Shown here: positions 39,156 to 47,708 of the stretch, in pieces
Layout: every line of letters begins with the position of its first letter
How positions within the stretch are numbered: the stretch's first letter is position 1
Assembly: GCA_964542745.1 (NCBI GenBank)
Contig: CAZIVR010000001.1
Span: forward strand, 1-64,000
Direction: 5' to 3'
DNA from: DATKAB01 sp964542745
GTDB taxonomy: Bacteria; Eisenbacteria; RBG-16-71-46
DNA length: 64,000 nucleotides
Notes under the pieces: generated by a model
The model's input: only the letters and a program-made list of their open reading frames with translations
What the model was told of the DNA's origin: nothing
Databases searched by the model: none
Translations under genes and position numbers: made by a program

Positions 39156-41444
39156 ATGAACACCAACCTGCCCCAGACCATCGGACGTTACCGCGTGCTC
39201 GAGAAGCTCGGCGAGGGCGGCATGGGCGTCGTGTACGCCGCCCACGACGACCGCCTCGACCGCCGCATCGCGATCAAGACGATCCGGGCCGCGATGGACG
39301 AGGGCCTGCGCGGGCGCTTCTGGCGGGAGGCCCGGGCGGCGGCCAGCGTGAGCCACCCCAACGTCTGCTCGATCTACGAGGTCGGCGAAGCCGAGAGCGG
39401 CTCGCTGTTCCTCGCCATGGAGCTGCTCGAGGGCGAGTCGCTCGGGGACCGCCTCCGCCGCGGCGTTCCCCCGGCCGGGGAGGCGCTGCGGATCATGGGC
39501 GAGGTGCTCGCGGCGCTCGAGGCGCTGCACGCCCGCCAGCTGATCCACCGCGACCTCAAGCCCTCGAACGTCTTCCTCACGCCGCACGGCGTGAAGCTCC
39601 TCGACTTCGGCCTCGCGCGCCCGACCGCGGGCGATTCGGTGACCGAGACCGGGATCACGATGCCCGGCATGGTGCTCGGCACCCCGCGCTACATGGCGCC
39701 GGAGCAGGTGACCGGGCGCGAGCTGGACGGCCGCACCGACCTGTTCGCGGCCGGGCTGCTGCTCTACGAGATGCTGAGCGGCCGGCCGGCGTTCGAGGGC
39801 GAGACGATGATGGAGGTGCTGCACGCGGTGGTCTACGAGCCGCCGCCGCCGCTCGACGCGACGTCGCTCCCGCCGGGGCTCGACGCGGTGCTGCGTCGCG
39901 CGCTCGCCAAGGATCCGCAGGACCGCTACCCCGGCGCCGCCGCGATGGCGGCGGCACTCCGGGAGGTCTCGGGCGAGCGCACACCCTCCGGCCGCAGCGC
40001 CGGCCTCGAGACCCCTTCGGGCTCGTCGCGGGCGCCCACCACGCGGCTCGCGGTGCTGCCGTTCCGCATGCTGCGGCCCGATCCCGAGGTGGACTTCCTC
40101 GCGTTCAGCCTCCCCGACGCGATCTCCTCGGCGCTCGCCGGCCTCGACTCGCTCACGGTGCGCGCGAGCGGCGCCCTCGCCGGCCTCGCCGGGGACGCCC
40201 CCGACCTCGCCCGGATCGCCCGCGAGGCGGGCGTGGACGTGGTGCTGATGGGGAGCCTGCTGCGCTCGGGCGAGCACCTCCGCGTGACGACGCAGCTGCT
40301 CCAGGCGCCTTCGGGCACCCTGCTCGCCTCCCACACCTCGCAGGCGCCGCTCGGCGACCTGTTCCAGCTCCAGGACGAGCTCGCGCACCGGATCGTGGAC
40401 GCGCTCGCGCTGCCGCTCACCTCGCGCGAGCGCGGCCTCGTCCATCGCGACGTGCCGGCCGATCCGGCCGCCTACGAGCTGTACCTGCGCGCGAACCAGC
40501 TCATGAACGATCCCAGCCGGTGGGGCGAGGCGCTCGAGCTGTACCGCGAGTGCGTGGCGAAGGACGAGACCTACGCGCCGGCCTGGGCGCGGCTCGGGCG
40601 GGCCGCGCGGGTGATGGCCAAGTACGGGGAGCAGAACCAGTCCGAGCTCCTGCGCACCGCCGAGGCGGCGTTCCGGCGGGCGCTCGAGCTGAACCCCGAC
40701 CTCTCGGCGGCCCACCACCTGCACGCGTACCTCGACATCGAGCTCGGCCGCGCCCGGTTCGCGATGGTCCGGCTGCTCGACCGGGTTCGCGCGCGGCGCA
40801 ACGACCCCGAGCTCTACAGCGGCCTCGTGATCGCCTGCCGCTACTGCGGCCTGCTCGAGGCCTCCGCCGCGGCCCACGAGCAGGTGCGCAAGCTCGATCC
40901 GGGCGCCCAGACCAGCGTGCCCTACACCTACCTCTTCATGCGCGACATGGACCGCTGCCTCGCCGCCGACGACGCCCCGATGCACTTCAACCGCGTGATG
41001 GCCCTGCTGACGCTGGGACGGGTCGAGGAGGCCCGCGCGCTCGCCGACTCCACGATCGAGAAGCTGGGCAGCGCCATGATGCGCACCGCGGTCCGGGGCT
41101 ACGTGGCGAGCGCGCTCGGGGACCCGGGGCCCTTCCTCGCATTCGTGGACGCCATGCAGAAGTCGGCGTTCAACGATCCCGAGGCGCTCCTGCTGATGGC
41201 GCGCGCCGCCGCCCGGCTCGGCCTCACCGACGTGGCGTTGCGCAGCCTCGACCGCTCGATCCGCGGGGGGCACACCTGCTCCACCTTCCTGCGCGTGGAT
41301 CCGTGGCTCGACTCGCTGCGCGACCGGCCGGAGTTCCAGCGGCTGGTCGAGGACGCCGAGAAGGTCCGGCGGGAGGCCCGCTCGCACTTCCTCGCGTCGG
41401 GCGGCGAGCAGATCCTCGGCGTCGGGACGGCCGGGCCGGCCTGA
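39156..41444 (+). CDS. Cytoplasmic Ser/Thr protein kinase with TolB-like and TPR regions
   Basis: This 762-residue protein has a kinase domain (about 10-275) with GEGGMG, Lys41, HRD at 131-133, DFG at 150-152 and APEQ. A linker leads to a TolB-N/FlgO-like segment (TRLAVLPFRMLRPDPEVDFLAFSLPDAISSAL, VDVVLMGSLLRSGEHLRVTTQLL) and then TPR-like helices (AWARLGRAARVMAKYGEQ, AFRRALELNPDLSAAHHL). The kinase/TolB-like/TPR order is common in Acidobacteria-type signalling kinases. There is no membrane helix. ATG 39111 and GTG 39084 are alternative starts; 39156 (MNTNLPQTIG) directly precedes the kinase domain. Confidence 0.9.
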   Translation: MNTNLPQTIGRYRVLEKLGEGGMGVVYAAHDDRLDRRIAIKTIRAAMDEGLRGRFWREARAAASVSHPNVCSIYEVGEAESGSLFLAMELLEGESLGDRLRRGVPPAGEALRIMGEVLAALEALHARQLIHRDLKPSNVFLTPHGVKLLDFGLARPTAGDSVTETGITMPGMVLGTPRYMAPEQVTGRELDGRTDLFAAGLLLYEMLSGRPAFEGETMMEVLHAVVYEPPPPLDATSLPPGLDAVLRRALAKDPQDRYPGAAAMAAALREVSGERTPSGRSAGLETPSGSSRAPTTRLAVLPFRMLRPDPEVDFLAFSLPDAISSALAGLDSLTVRASGALAGLAGDAPDLARIAREAGVDVVLMGSLLRSGEHLRVTTQLLQAPSGTLLASHTSQAPLGDLFQLQDELAHRIVDALALPLTSRERGLVHRDVPADPAAYELYLRANQLMNDPSRWGEALELYRECVAKDETYAPAWARLGRAARVMAKYGEQNQSELLRTAEAAFRRALELNPDLSAAHHLHAYLDIELGRARFAMVRLLDRVRARRNDPELYSGLVIACRYCGLLEASAAAHEQVRKLDPGAQTSVPYTYLFMRDMDRCLAADDAPMHFNRVMALLTLGRVEEARALADSTIEKLGSAMMRTAVRGYVASALGDPGPFLAFVDAMQKSAFNDPEALLLMARAAARLGLTDVALRSLDRSIRGGHTCSTFLRVDPWLDSLRDRPEFQRLVEDAEKVRREARSHFLASGGEQILGVGTAGPA

Positions 41445-41823
41445 CGGGCGCGGCGGGAGCGGAACCGCGCCCCGGCGTCGCGGATCCCACAGGGATTTCG
41501 CTCGAAGCGGCGCCGTCGCGCGGGCGGCCCGCGCGGAAATTCCCACGCGAGCGGCGAATTTTCCCAGGGCCCCGTTGCGCGCCGCCATTGCGGCGATTGC
41601 CGCCCGCAAGCGAGGCGCCCCGCGGCGTCCGCGCACGCTTCCGGCGGCGTGCGGCATCCACGAATTCCGCTCACTTCGCGCGGCCGCGACCCGGGGCACG
41701 GTCGATGCGCTGTTCACCGGTCACCTGGCCACGCGCAACCGTGGACGGGGGGTTCCCGATCATCGCCGTGGCCGGAGGCCGCGGCAGCGGGCGAGGGATC
41801 GCCACATCTCGCGTGGAGTTCCG
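41445..41823. other. 379-nt intergenic region without recognised features
   Basis: No reading frame on either strand looks like a protein and no tRNA or riboswitch is recognisable. The stretch 41540-41610 is slightly less GC-rich, with GAATTTTCCC and GCCATTGCGGCGATTGCC, and could hold promoter elements for the lipoprotein gene, but no good -35/-10 pair was found. Confidence 0.4.
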
Positions 41824-42396
41824 ATGAAACTGCCCCGAAGCGCCGTGCTCGGGTCGCTGGCCGCGCTGGCCGCGATCGCCGTAGTGGTCGGATGTTCGAG
41901 GAGTCCGGTGGCCCCCCAGCCATTCGGCTCGGACGCTTACGTGGCCCCCAAGTTCGCGAGGGTCGCCGATCCGTCGCCCGGGTCGAGTTCCCTCCTGAGC
42001 GGCGGACTCTCGGGGTCGGGCGAAGTGAACGGAGCCACGGGCGGCGAGGTCGCCGTCGGCCGCTTCCGCGTGGTGGTCCCGCCGGGTGCGTTCCAGGGGC
42101 TCGCGACCATCACCATCCAGGTGCCGGATCCGGACGTGATCTCCTGCGAGCTCGACATCACCCCGGCGTCGGCCAATGGGTTCCTGGTCCCGGTTTCGCT
42201 CGTCGCGGATTGCGCGGGCGCCACCAACGTGAACCTCGCCAACTGCGGGACCCTCTGGTACGACGAGCAGGCGGGCGTGTGGCGCACCGTGAACGGCACG
42301 ATCGTGGACCTGGTCAACTCCCGGGTCACCGCGCAGCTGCCGCACTTCTCCACCTACGGTGTCGCCGACCTCCTCGAGGGCAAGGCGGGCTGGTAG
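41824..42396 (+). CDS. Lipoprotein with a beta-sandwich (ZU5-like) domain
   Basis: The 190-residue protein has a lipoprotein signal ending VVGC (Cys24) and a Ser/Gly-rich linker. The following beta domain, GGEVAVGRFRVVVPPGAFQGLATITIQVPDPD, resembles ZU5-like/PKD-related domains that begin with GG-x-V and contain a VPPGAF motif. The tail has LWYDEQAGVWRTV and QLPHFSTYGVA, where HFSTY is a feature of those domains. Function is unknown; a surface or stalk role is plausible. No clear operon partners. Confidence 0.75.
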   Translation: MKLPRSAVLGSLAALAAIAVVVGCSRSPVAPQPFGSDAYVAPKFARVADPSPGSSSLLSGGLSGSGEVNGATGGEVAVGRFRVVVPPGAFQGLATITIQVPDPDVISCELDITPASANGFLVPVSLVADCAGATNVNLANCGTLWYDEQAGVWRTVNGTIVDLVNSRVTAQLPHFSTYGVADLLEGKAGW

Positions 42397-42500
42397 AGCC
42401 GACGATCGCGACCGGGCCCGGAGCACCGGGTTCCGGCCGCGCCTGACCCGGGGCTCGCCGCGATGGCGGCGCGCTCCCACTCGAGCGGTTGGAGGACACG

Positions 42501-43229
42501 ATGCGCGTCAGGGTTCGTCCACCGGTGGCGCTGTTCGTCGCGGCCACCGTCGCGATCGCGATCGCCGCGATCGCCAGAAGCTGGACCGGAACGCCCGCCC
42601 CGGGATTCTGGTTCTGGTTCGGAGCGTGCGCGCTCGGGGAGTTGCTGTGGGTGCGCATGCCCGCGGGAAACGTCACGGTGAGCATGGCCTCGAGCTTCCA
42701 CTTCGCCGCGATCGTCCTGCTCCCGGCCGAGCAGGCGATGCTCGCCTGCCTGCTGTCGGGGCCGCTGGTGGAGGCGCTGGTGGTCCGCAAGCCGGCGATC
42801 CGCGCGGTGTTCAACGGCGGGCAGGCCGCGCTCGCCGCGGGCGGCGCTTCCTGGGTGCTCGCCCGGGTCGCGGGGACCCGGCCCCCTGGGGATCCGCTCG
42901 CGGACTTCGGCCTGCTCGCGATCGCCGCCGCCGCGGCGGCCTACTTCGCGATCAACTCGGGTTTCGTCTCGGCCGCGGTCGCCCTCCACGAGCGGATCTC
43001 GTTCGCGCGGGCGTGGCGCGTCAACTTCGGGACCGGCTACGAGCTGCTGTCGAACGGAGCGCTGTTCTCCCTCGGCGCGCTGCTGGCCGGCATGGCGGCG
43101 CTCCACGGCGTGTTCGGAGCGGTGCTGGTGATCCTGCCCCTGCTGGTGGCCTTCCAGGGCTACCGCTGGCACGTGCGGTCGCGTTCGGCCGCGGAGGAGG
43201 AGGTGCCGGCCCCGGCGAGGGCGGCGTGA
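42501..43229 (+). CDS. Polytopic membrane protein, MASE-like
   Basis: This 242-residue protein has about six to seven hydrophobic helices (LFVAATVAIAIAAIA, FWFWFGACALGELLW, FAAIVLLPAEQAMLACLLSG, LLAIAAAAAAYFAINS, GALFSLGALLAGMAALHGVFGAVLVILPLLV). The spacing and the FNGGQAAL and N-S-G-F segments resemble the membrane sensor modules fused to HD-GYP or GGDEF proteins in other bacteria. Here no output domain is fused; only a charged tail follows. ATG 42501 was chosen, with GGAGG 5 nt upstream. Confidence 0.7.
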   Translation: MRVRVRPPVALFVAATVAIAIAAIARSWTGTPAPGFWFWFGACALGELLWVRMPAGNVTVSMASSFHFAAIVLLPAEQAMLACLLSGPLVEALVVRKPAIRAVFNGGQAALAAGGASWVLARVAGTRPPGDPLADFGLLAIAAAAAAYFAINSGFVSAAVALHERISFARAWRVNFGTGYELLSNGALFSLGALLAGMAALHGVFGAVLVILPLLVAFQGYRWHVRSRSAAEEEVPAPARAA

Positions 43230-43321
43230 CGCGGCACCGGTGACGGGCCGGATCCGCCGGGCCGGGGGGGACTCGCGCTTCCCCCGGCCACCGGCGGGTC
43301 CGGCCCTCGCGTTTCATCCGG

Positions 43322-44947
43322 TCAGCGCGCCGGGACGTCCTCGCGTTCGAGCAGGATCAGCCGCGCGGTGCGGAGCGCGATGCGGTAGCCGCCGCGGTCC
43401 GAGATCAGGCGCGCGGTCGCGGGGTTCGCGAACAGCAGGTACTCGGGGCGGTAGACGTCGAGGAAGCGGTTGAAGGGCTCCGGCGCCAGCGCCTTCCCGG
43501 ACGGCAGCGAGACGAAGGGCCGCTCGAAGTAGAACGGATCCTTCAGGAACTCCGAGGCGACCTTCGCGTCCTTCGGGGCGTTCGCCTTGATCCAGCTCAC
43601 GACCTCGCTCCGCTCGGCGCGGTACTCGTTGAGGGACTCGGGGAACTGGAACCCGTGCTTGAGCCGGAACCGCGCGTAGGAGGTGAACGTCATCGCGAAC
43701 AGGAAGCCCGCCACCGCGGCGGTGCCGAGCCAGAAGCGGAGCTCCGGGCCGGCGGCGGGGCGGGTGAGCGCGGCGCGCACCACCGCGAATCCCGCGGGCA
43801 CGAGCATGGCGATCGGGAGCACCGAGTAGCGGTCCTGCTCGATGCCCCGGTTCCACGCGAGGCTCGCGGCGTAGGCGAGGATCGAGAGCACGCCGACGCA
43901 CGTGGTGGCGACGAGGAACGGATCGCGCGCGCCCGCCCGACGCCACGCGGTCCCGGCCACCGCGGCGCCTCCGAGCCACGCGGTGGGGCCCATGGTCCGG
44001 AGCAGCGCGGTCACGTGGTTCGTGAAGTGCCCCGCCATCTCGCGGAGCCCGGGTGAGGGGATGCCCGACACGCCGAGCACCGGGAGCGCGTCGCGATACA
44101 CCGCGCCGCCCTCGTTCATCGCGATCGTGTAGCGCTTTGCCGCCGCGAGGTACTCGGGATAGATCGCGCCGTAGCGGACCAGGCAGAACAACTCGTAGGG
44201 CACCATCACCGCGAGGAACCCGGCCGCCATGCCGGCGCACTCCGCGAACGTCCGCCGCCGGAACCCGTGCAGCACGGCCACCGCCACGAACAGCGCGGCC
44301 GCGTTGTAGACGCCGGCGAAGCGCACCAGGCACCCGATCCCGAGGAGCACGCCGACCCAGACGCGGGAAATCCGATCGTTCAGGAACAGCATCAGCGCCG
44401 CGAGCAGCGTGGCGGTGTGGAGCGGCTCGGTCCACGGGTGGATCGCGGTGTACAGGAGGTTCGGGTGGAACGAGACGTAGAGCGCCGCGAGGAGCGCGGT
44501 GGTGCGACCGAGCGCCCGGCGGGAGAGCAGGTAGAGCAGGCCACCGTTGACGGCGTTCAGCAGCAGGTTGAACGACGTGACCCCGCGGATGCCGTCGAGC
44601 TTGTAGAGGAGCCCCGCCAGGATCGGGTAGCCGGGCTGCATGTAGGCGGGGAACGGGTGCTGGGTGCCGGGCCAGTACTGGTAGAGGTTGTAGGTGGTGA
44701 CCGCGCCCCGGCCCGAGAACAGGTTGATTCCCATGTCGAGGTACCCGGCGGCGTCGGGCGTGAGGTGCTCGTAGGCGGCGAGCGGCAGGTGGAAGAAGTA
44801 GCCCACGATCACGATCGCGAGCACCAGCGCGACGTCGGTGGCCCACGCGACCGAATCCGGAAGCGCGGGGGCGTCGCCCCGCGCCGGGCGCGCGGGGCGC
44901 GCGGGGGCGGCGCGCCGCTTCGCGCCGCGGCGGTCAGTGGCGGTCAA
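43322..44947 (-). CDS. GT39-like polytopic glycosyltransferase
   Basis: The 541-residue integral membrane protein has about eleven helices after a cytoplasmic Ala/Arg-rich lead of about 30 residues. The first extracytoplasmic loop has PDAAGYLDMGINLFSGRG, an acidic D-x(6)-D site typical of the GT39/ArnT/PMT C-type glycosyltransferases that use lipid-linked sugars. A further HPWTEPLHTATL loop fits the family. The C-terminal domain (SEVVSWIKANAPKDAKVAS, YRPEYLLFANP) is soluble and extracytoplasmic. It probably glycosylates lipids or proteins. The ATG overlaps the preceding metallo-hydrolase gene by 14 nt. Confidence 0.85.
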   Translation of the reverse strand: MTATDRRGAKRRAAPARPARPARGDAPALPDSVAWATDVALVLAIVIVGYFFHLPLAAYEHLTPDAAGYLDMGINLFSGRGAVTTYNLYQYWPGTQHPFPAYMQPGYPILAGLLYKLDGIRGVTSFNLLLNAVNGGLLYLLSRRALGRTTALLAALYVSFHPNLLYTAIHPWTEPLHTATLLAALMLFLNDRISRVWVGVLLGIGCLVRFAGVYNAAALFVAVAVLHGFRRRTFAECAGMAAGFLAVMVPYELFCLVRYGAIYPEYLAAAKRYTIAMNEGGAVYRDALPVLGVSGIPSPGLREMAGHFTNHVTALLRTMGPTAWLGGAAVAGTAWRRAGARDPFLVATTCVGVLSILAYAASLAWNRGIEQDRYSVLPIAMLVPAGFAVVRAALTRPAAGPELRFWLGTAAVAGFLFAMTFTSYARFRLKHGFQFPESLNEYRAERSEVVSWIKANAPKDAKVASEFLKDPFYFERPFVSLPSGKALAPEPFNRFLDVYRPEYLLFANPATARLISDRGGYRIALRTARLILLEREDVPAR

Positions 44948-45962
44948 GGTCGCGCCCCACCACCACCGGACCGCCGAAGCCCCCCGCGCGGACGCCCGCC
45001 AACAGCTCGTCGTCGGTGCCGCCCATGCGCACCACGTGGTGCAGCACGAGCCGCCGGACGCCGGCGCGCGCTGCGAGCGCGCCCACCTCGCGGTCGGAGG
45101 TGTGGAACGCGCGCATGTAGCGCGGCCAGTCCTCGCCGCCGGGCCGCGGCTCGGGAGCGAGCCGCACCTCGGGGTAGACCTCGTGGACCAGCACGTCGGC
45201 GCCTCGCGCCGCGCGCTCCAGCGCTTCGCTCGGCGCGGTGTCCCCCGAGATCACGACGGTCTTGCCCGGCGTCTCCACGCGGTAGCCGAACGCGTGCGCC
45301 CAGCCGCCGTGCGGCACCGGGATCGCGGTGATCCGCACGCCGGCCGAGTCGTAGACCACGCCGCCCGCGGTCTCGCGCACCGCCACGCGCTCCCCGCCGG
45401 GAATCCCGCGCTCGAGACCCTCGGTCCGGATCCGCACGTCCTCGCTCCACGCCTCGAGGATCAGGTCCGCCATGCGGCGGGTGCCCGGGGGGCCCACCAG
45501 CGCGAGCGGCGCGCGGCGTCCCATCACCCACGAGGTCAGGATCAGGTCGGGAAGCCCGAGCGTGTGGTCGCTGTGGAGGTGGGTGAGGAACGTCGCGGTG
45601 ACGGGACCGGCGCGCGTGGGCAGCCCCGCGGCGGCCATCTGCCGCATCACTCCCGCGCCGGCGTCGAAGAGGAAGATGCGGCCGCCGAAGGTGACGGCGG
45701 TGGCGGGCCCCTGCGCCAGCGGGTTCGGGACCGGCATGCCGGTCCCGAGCAGGATCACGGTGCAGGTGTCGGCTCCCGCCGCGGCGGGCGGGCCGGGGGC
45801 CGCCGCGGTTCGCGCCGCGGGCGTCGCGGCCCGCGCGGTCGTTCCCGCGGCGGCGCCGAACGCGAACAGGCCGGGGAGGAACACGCGGCCGAATCGCGCG
45901 AGGGCGCCGTGCGCGCCCGCGCCGCGCGCGCGCCGGGCCGGAAGGGGATCGTGCGTGCCCAC
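44934..45962 (-). CDS. Exported RNase Z-like metallo-beta-lactamase-fold hydrolase
   Basis: This 342-residue protein has an Arg/Ala-rich N-terminal export signal and a metallo-beta-lactamase fold of the RNase Z/arylsulfatase group: VILLGTGMPVPNP, the FLTHLHSDHTLGLPD zinc motif (H-x-H-x-D-H), VPHGGWAHAFGYRV, ISGDTAPSE with the bridging Asp, and LVLHHVV with the last His. Export argues against a tRNA processing role and for an arylsulfatase- or phosphodiesterase-like activity. It starts at GTG 45962 without a clear ribosome site; an internal start near VFLPGLF is possible. It precedes the GT39-like gene. Confidence 0.82.
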   Translation of the reverse strand: MGTHDPLPARRARGAGAHGALARFGRVFLPGLFAFGAAAGTTARAATPAARTAAAPGPPAAAGADTCTVILLGTGMPVPNPLAQGPATAVTFGGRIFLFDAGAGVMRQMAAAGLPTRAGPVTATFLTHLHSDHTLGLPDLILTSWVMGRRAPLALVGPPGTRRMADLILEAWSEDVRIRTEGLERGIPGGERVAVRETAGGVVYDSAGVRITAIPVPHGGWAHAFGYRVETPGKTVVISGDTAPSEALERAARGADVLVHEVYPEVRLAPEPRPGGEDWPRYMRAFHTSDREVGALAARAGVRRLVLHHVVRMGGTDDELLAGVRAGGFGGPVVVGRDLDRH

Positions 45963-45994
45963 GGCGCGCACGATCCCACATTCGGGCCGCAGCG

Positions 45995-46948
45995 TCAGCG
46001 GGCGACGACCACCCTCGCGGCGCGCGCGACGCCGCCCCGGCTCACCCTCGCGAAGTAGAGCCCGGGAGCGAGCGGCGCCCCGGCCGAAAGCTCCACCGCC
46101 TGCCGACCCGGCCCCGCCGCGTCCAGCGCGCGGGACGCCACCCGGCGGCCGGCGAGGTCGAGCAGCTCGACCTGCGCGGGCCCCGCGCCCGGCAGCGACA
46201 GCTCGAGGCGCACCCGGCCGCCGTGCGCCGGGTTCGGGGTCGCGCGCACGGCGAGCGCGCCCCGGGCGAAGTCTCCGTCCACGCCGGTGGTCTGGGTGGA
46301 CACCTCGACCGAGACGGCGTCGAGCGCCCACGACTCGTCGTCCCCGCCCTGCCACTGGGCGGCGGCCGGACCGGAGATCGCGCTGATCGTCCACAGCACC
46401 ACCACGGAGTCGGCGGTGTGCGGAATGTCGAGGAAGGCCGGCTCCGCGCCGAGGTCGTAGGCGCGGTCGCGGTGGTAGTAGCAGCAGCCGCTGAAGCCCA
46501 GGTTGGTGCCCATGCTCAGGATCGCGCCGGGGGGCGCGGGGTGATAGCTCGTCGTGTCGCCCGTCGCGAGCTGGAACCAGTGGTTGAACCGAAGGGAGTC
46601 GTCCACCCGGATCTGCATCAGCTCGGTGCCGTCCCACGAGTCGATCAGCCCGAGCAGGAACTTGACGCTGAGCCGGTCGTGGGGCGGGAGGTTGCGCACG
46701 GTGAGCGTGGTCGGGAGGATCGGGACGCTGGTGTAGCGGAGGAAACTGCCGCCGAACTGACGCCCGGCAGGACCGAGTCCCGCGAAGCCCTGGACGCCGG
46801 TCAGGACCGCGCCTGGCGCCGAGAACTCGGGGGGCACGCCGCTCTCGAACTGGGTCGAGAACACCACCACGGGGGAGGCGAGCGCCGGAGTGGCCAGCAG
46901 GCCCGCGGACAGGAGGAGGGGAAAGAGCCTCGAGGTGAGGAAGCGCAT
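45995..46948 (-). CDS. Secreted beta-sandwich protein with FlgD-like C-terminal domain
   Basis: The 317-residue precursor has a signal peptide (FLTSRLFPLLLSAGLLATPALA) and a jelly-roll-like domain of about 200 residues containing PVVVFSTQFESG, LMQIRVDDSLRFNHWF and FSGCCYYHRDRAYDLG. A FlgD-like Ig tail (AQVELLDLAGRRVASRAL) closes the protein. The body could be a carbohydrate-binding or laminin-G-like module; I cannot assign a family. ATG 46948 has GGAGG 5 nt upstream and was preferred to an upstream ATG at 46978. Confidence 0.78.
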   Translation of the reverse strand: MRFLTSRLFPLLLSAGLLATPALASPVVVFSTQFESGVPPEFSAPGAVLTGVQGFAGLGPAGRQFGGSFLRYTSVPILPTTLTVRNLPPHDRLSVKFLLGLIDSWDGTELMQIRVDDSLRFNHWFQLATGDTTSYHPAPPGAILSMGTNLGFSGCCYYHRDRAYDLGAEPAFLDIPHTADSVVVLWTISAISGPAAAQWQGGDDESWALDAVSVEVSTQTTGVDGDFARGALAVRATPNPAHGGRVRLELSLPGAGPAQVELLDLAGRRVASRALDAAGPGRQAVELSAGAPLAPGLYFARVSRGGVARAARVVVAR

Positions 46949-47097
46949 CGGTGCCTCCGCGAACGGGGGGTACTGCATCCCGCGCCGGGGTGCGAAACGT
47001 GGCGCGGGCCTGCTCCGTGAGACGACGCCGCGCCCGGGGCGTCAGCGCCTCCGCCCCGGAAATCATGGCCCGGCTTGCGGCGCCGGGGAAAACGATT

Positions 47098-47125
47098 CGG
47101 CCCCGGGCGCCTAGGCCCGGGGCCG
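47098..47125 (-). terminator. Intrinsic terminator of the HU gene
   Basis: CGGCCCCGGGC (47098-47108) pairs exactly with 47115-47125 over a 6-nt loop. On the minus strand it is followed by AATCGTTTTCC, giving a short U-tract. It starts 19 nt after the HU stop. Confidence 0.75.
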
Positions 47126-47143
47126 TTCGCAAGACGGTGCGAC

Positions 47144-47425
47144 CTACTTGAGGGCCAGTTCCTTCATGGCCTTCGCGATGCGGAACTTCAGGACGGTCTT
47201 CGCCGGGATCTTGATCGGCTCGCCGGTCTGCGGGTTCCGGCCCATGCGGGCCTTGCGCTTCACGACCACCAGCTTGCCGACGCCGGGGAACACGAAGCCG
47301 TTCTTCGCCTGCTTGGCGGCCAGCGTGGCGAGCTCCTCGAGGATCGCGGTGCTCGTCTTCTTCTTGAGGTCGAACTTGTTCGCGAGGTAGCCCGCGATCT
47401 GCGACTTCGTCATCATCTTGGCCAT
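47144..47425 (-). CDS. hup: HU-family DNA-binding protein
   Basis: This 93-residue nucleoid protein has N-terminal helices (MTKSQIAGYLANKFDLKKKTSTAILEELATLAAKQ) and beta arms with GKLVVVKRKARMGRNPQTGEPIKIPAKTVLKFRIAKAMK. It keeps GRNP with the intercalating Pro. The length is standard. ATG 47425 follows GGATG-type ribosome spacing, and 18 upstream codons of the longer frame were rejected because they read as non-protein. It has its own promoter (47545-47572) and terminator. Confidence 0.95.
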   Translation of the reverse strand: MAKMMTKSQIAGYLANKFDLKKKTSTAILEELATLAAKQAKNGFVFPGVGKLVVVKRKARMGRNPQTGEPIKIPAKTVLKFRIAKAMKELALK

Positions 47426-47544
47426 CTGCTCATCCTTTCGCTGAGGCCCTGGACTTCGCGCGCCCGGCCGCGTGGCCATCCTTGAGTCTCAAGGAAGAGG
47501 GCGCCGAACCGTTGCGGACACGAGTCGCGTGTCCGGCGCGCGTG

Positions 47545-47572
47545 TGTATAGCAAGACCGGCCGCGAAATCAA
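47545..47572 (-). promoter_or_regulatory. Extended -10 promoter of the HU gene
   Basis: On the minus strand TTGATT (47572-47567), 16 nt, TATACA (47550-47545), preceded by TGC as an extended -10. It lies about 120 nt upstream of the HU ATG. It is one of the strongest promoters in the window. Confidence 0.6.
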
Positions 47573-47708
47573 AGGCAATTCTGGAGGTCGCAGCGCTTTT
47601 GGCCAGTGGTGGCGCGGGTCCAAACGATGCATTTTCCGGGCCGCGTCCAGAGCGGGTGAAACGCGCCTCCCCTCCGGGGAGGCCGGAGGGGAGGTGTGGA
47701 GGGCCGAG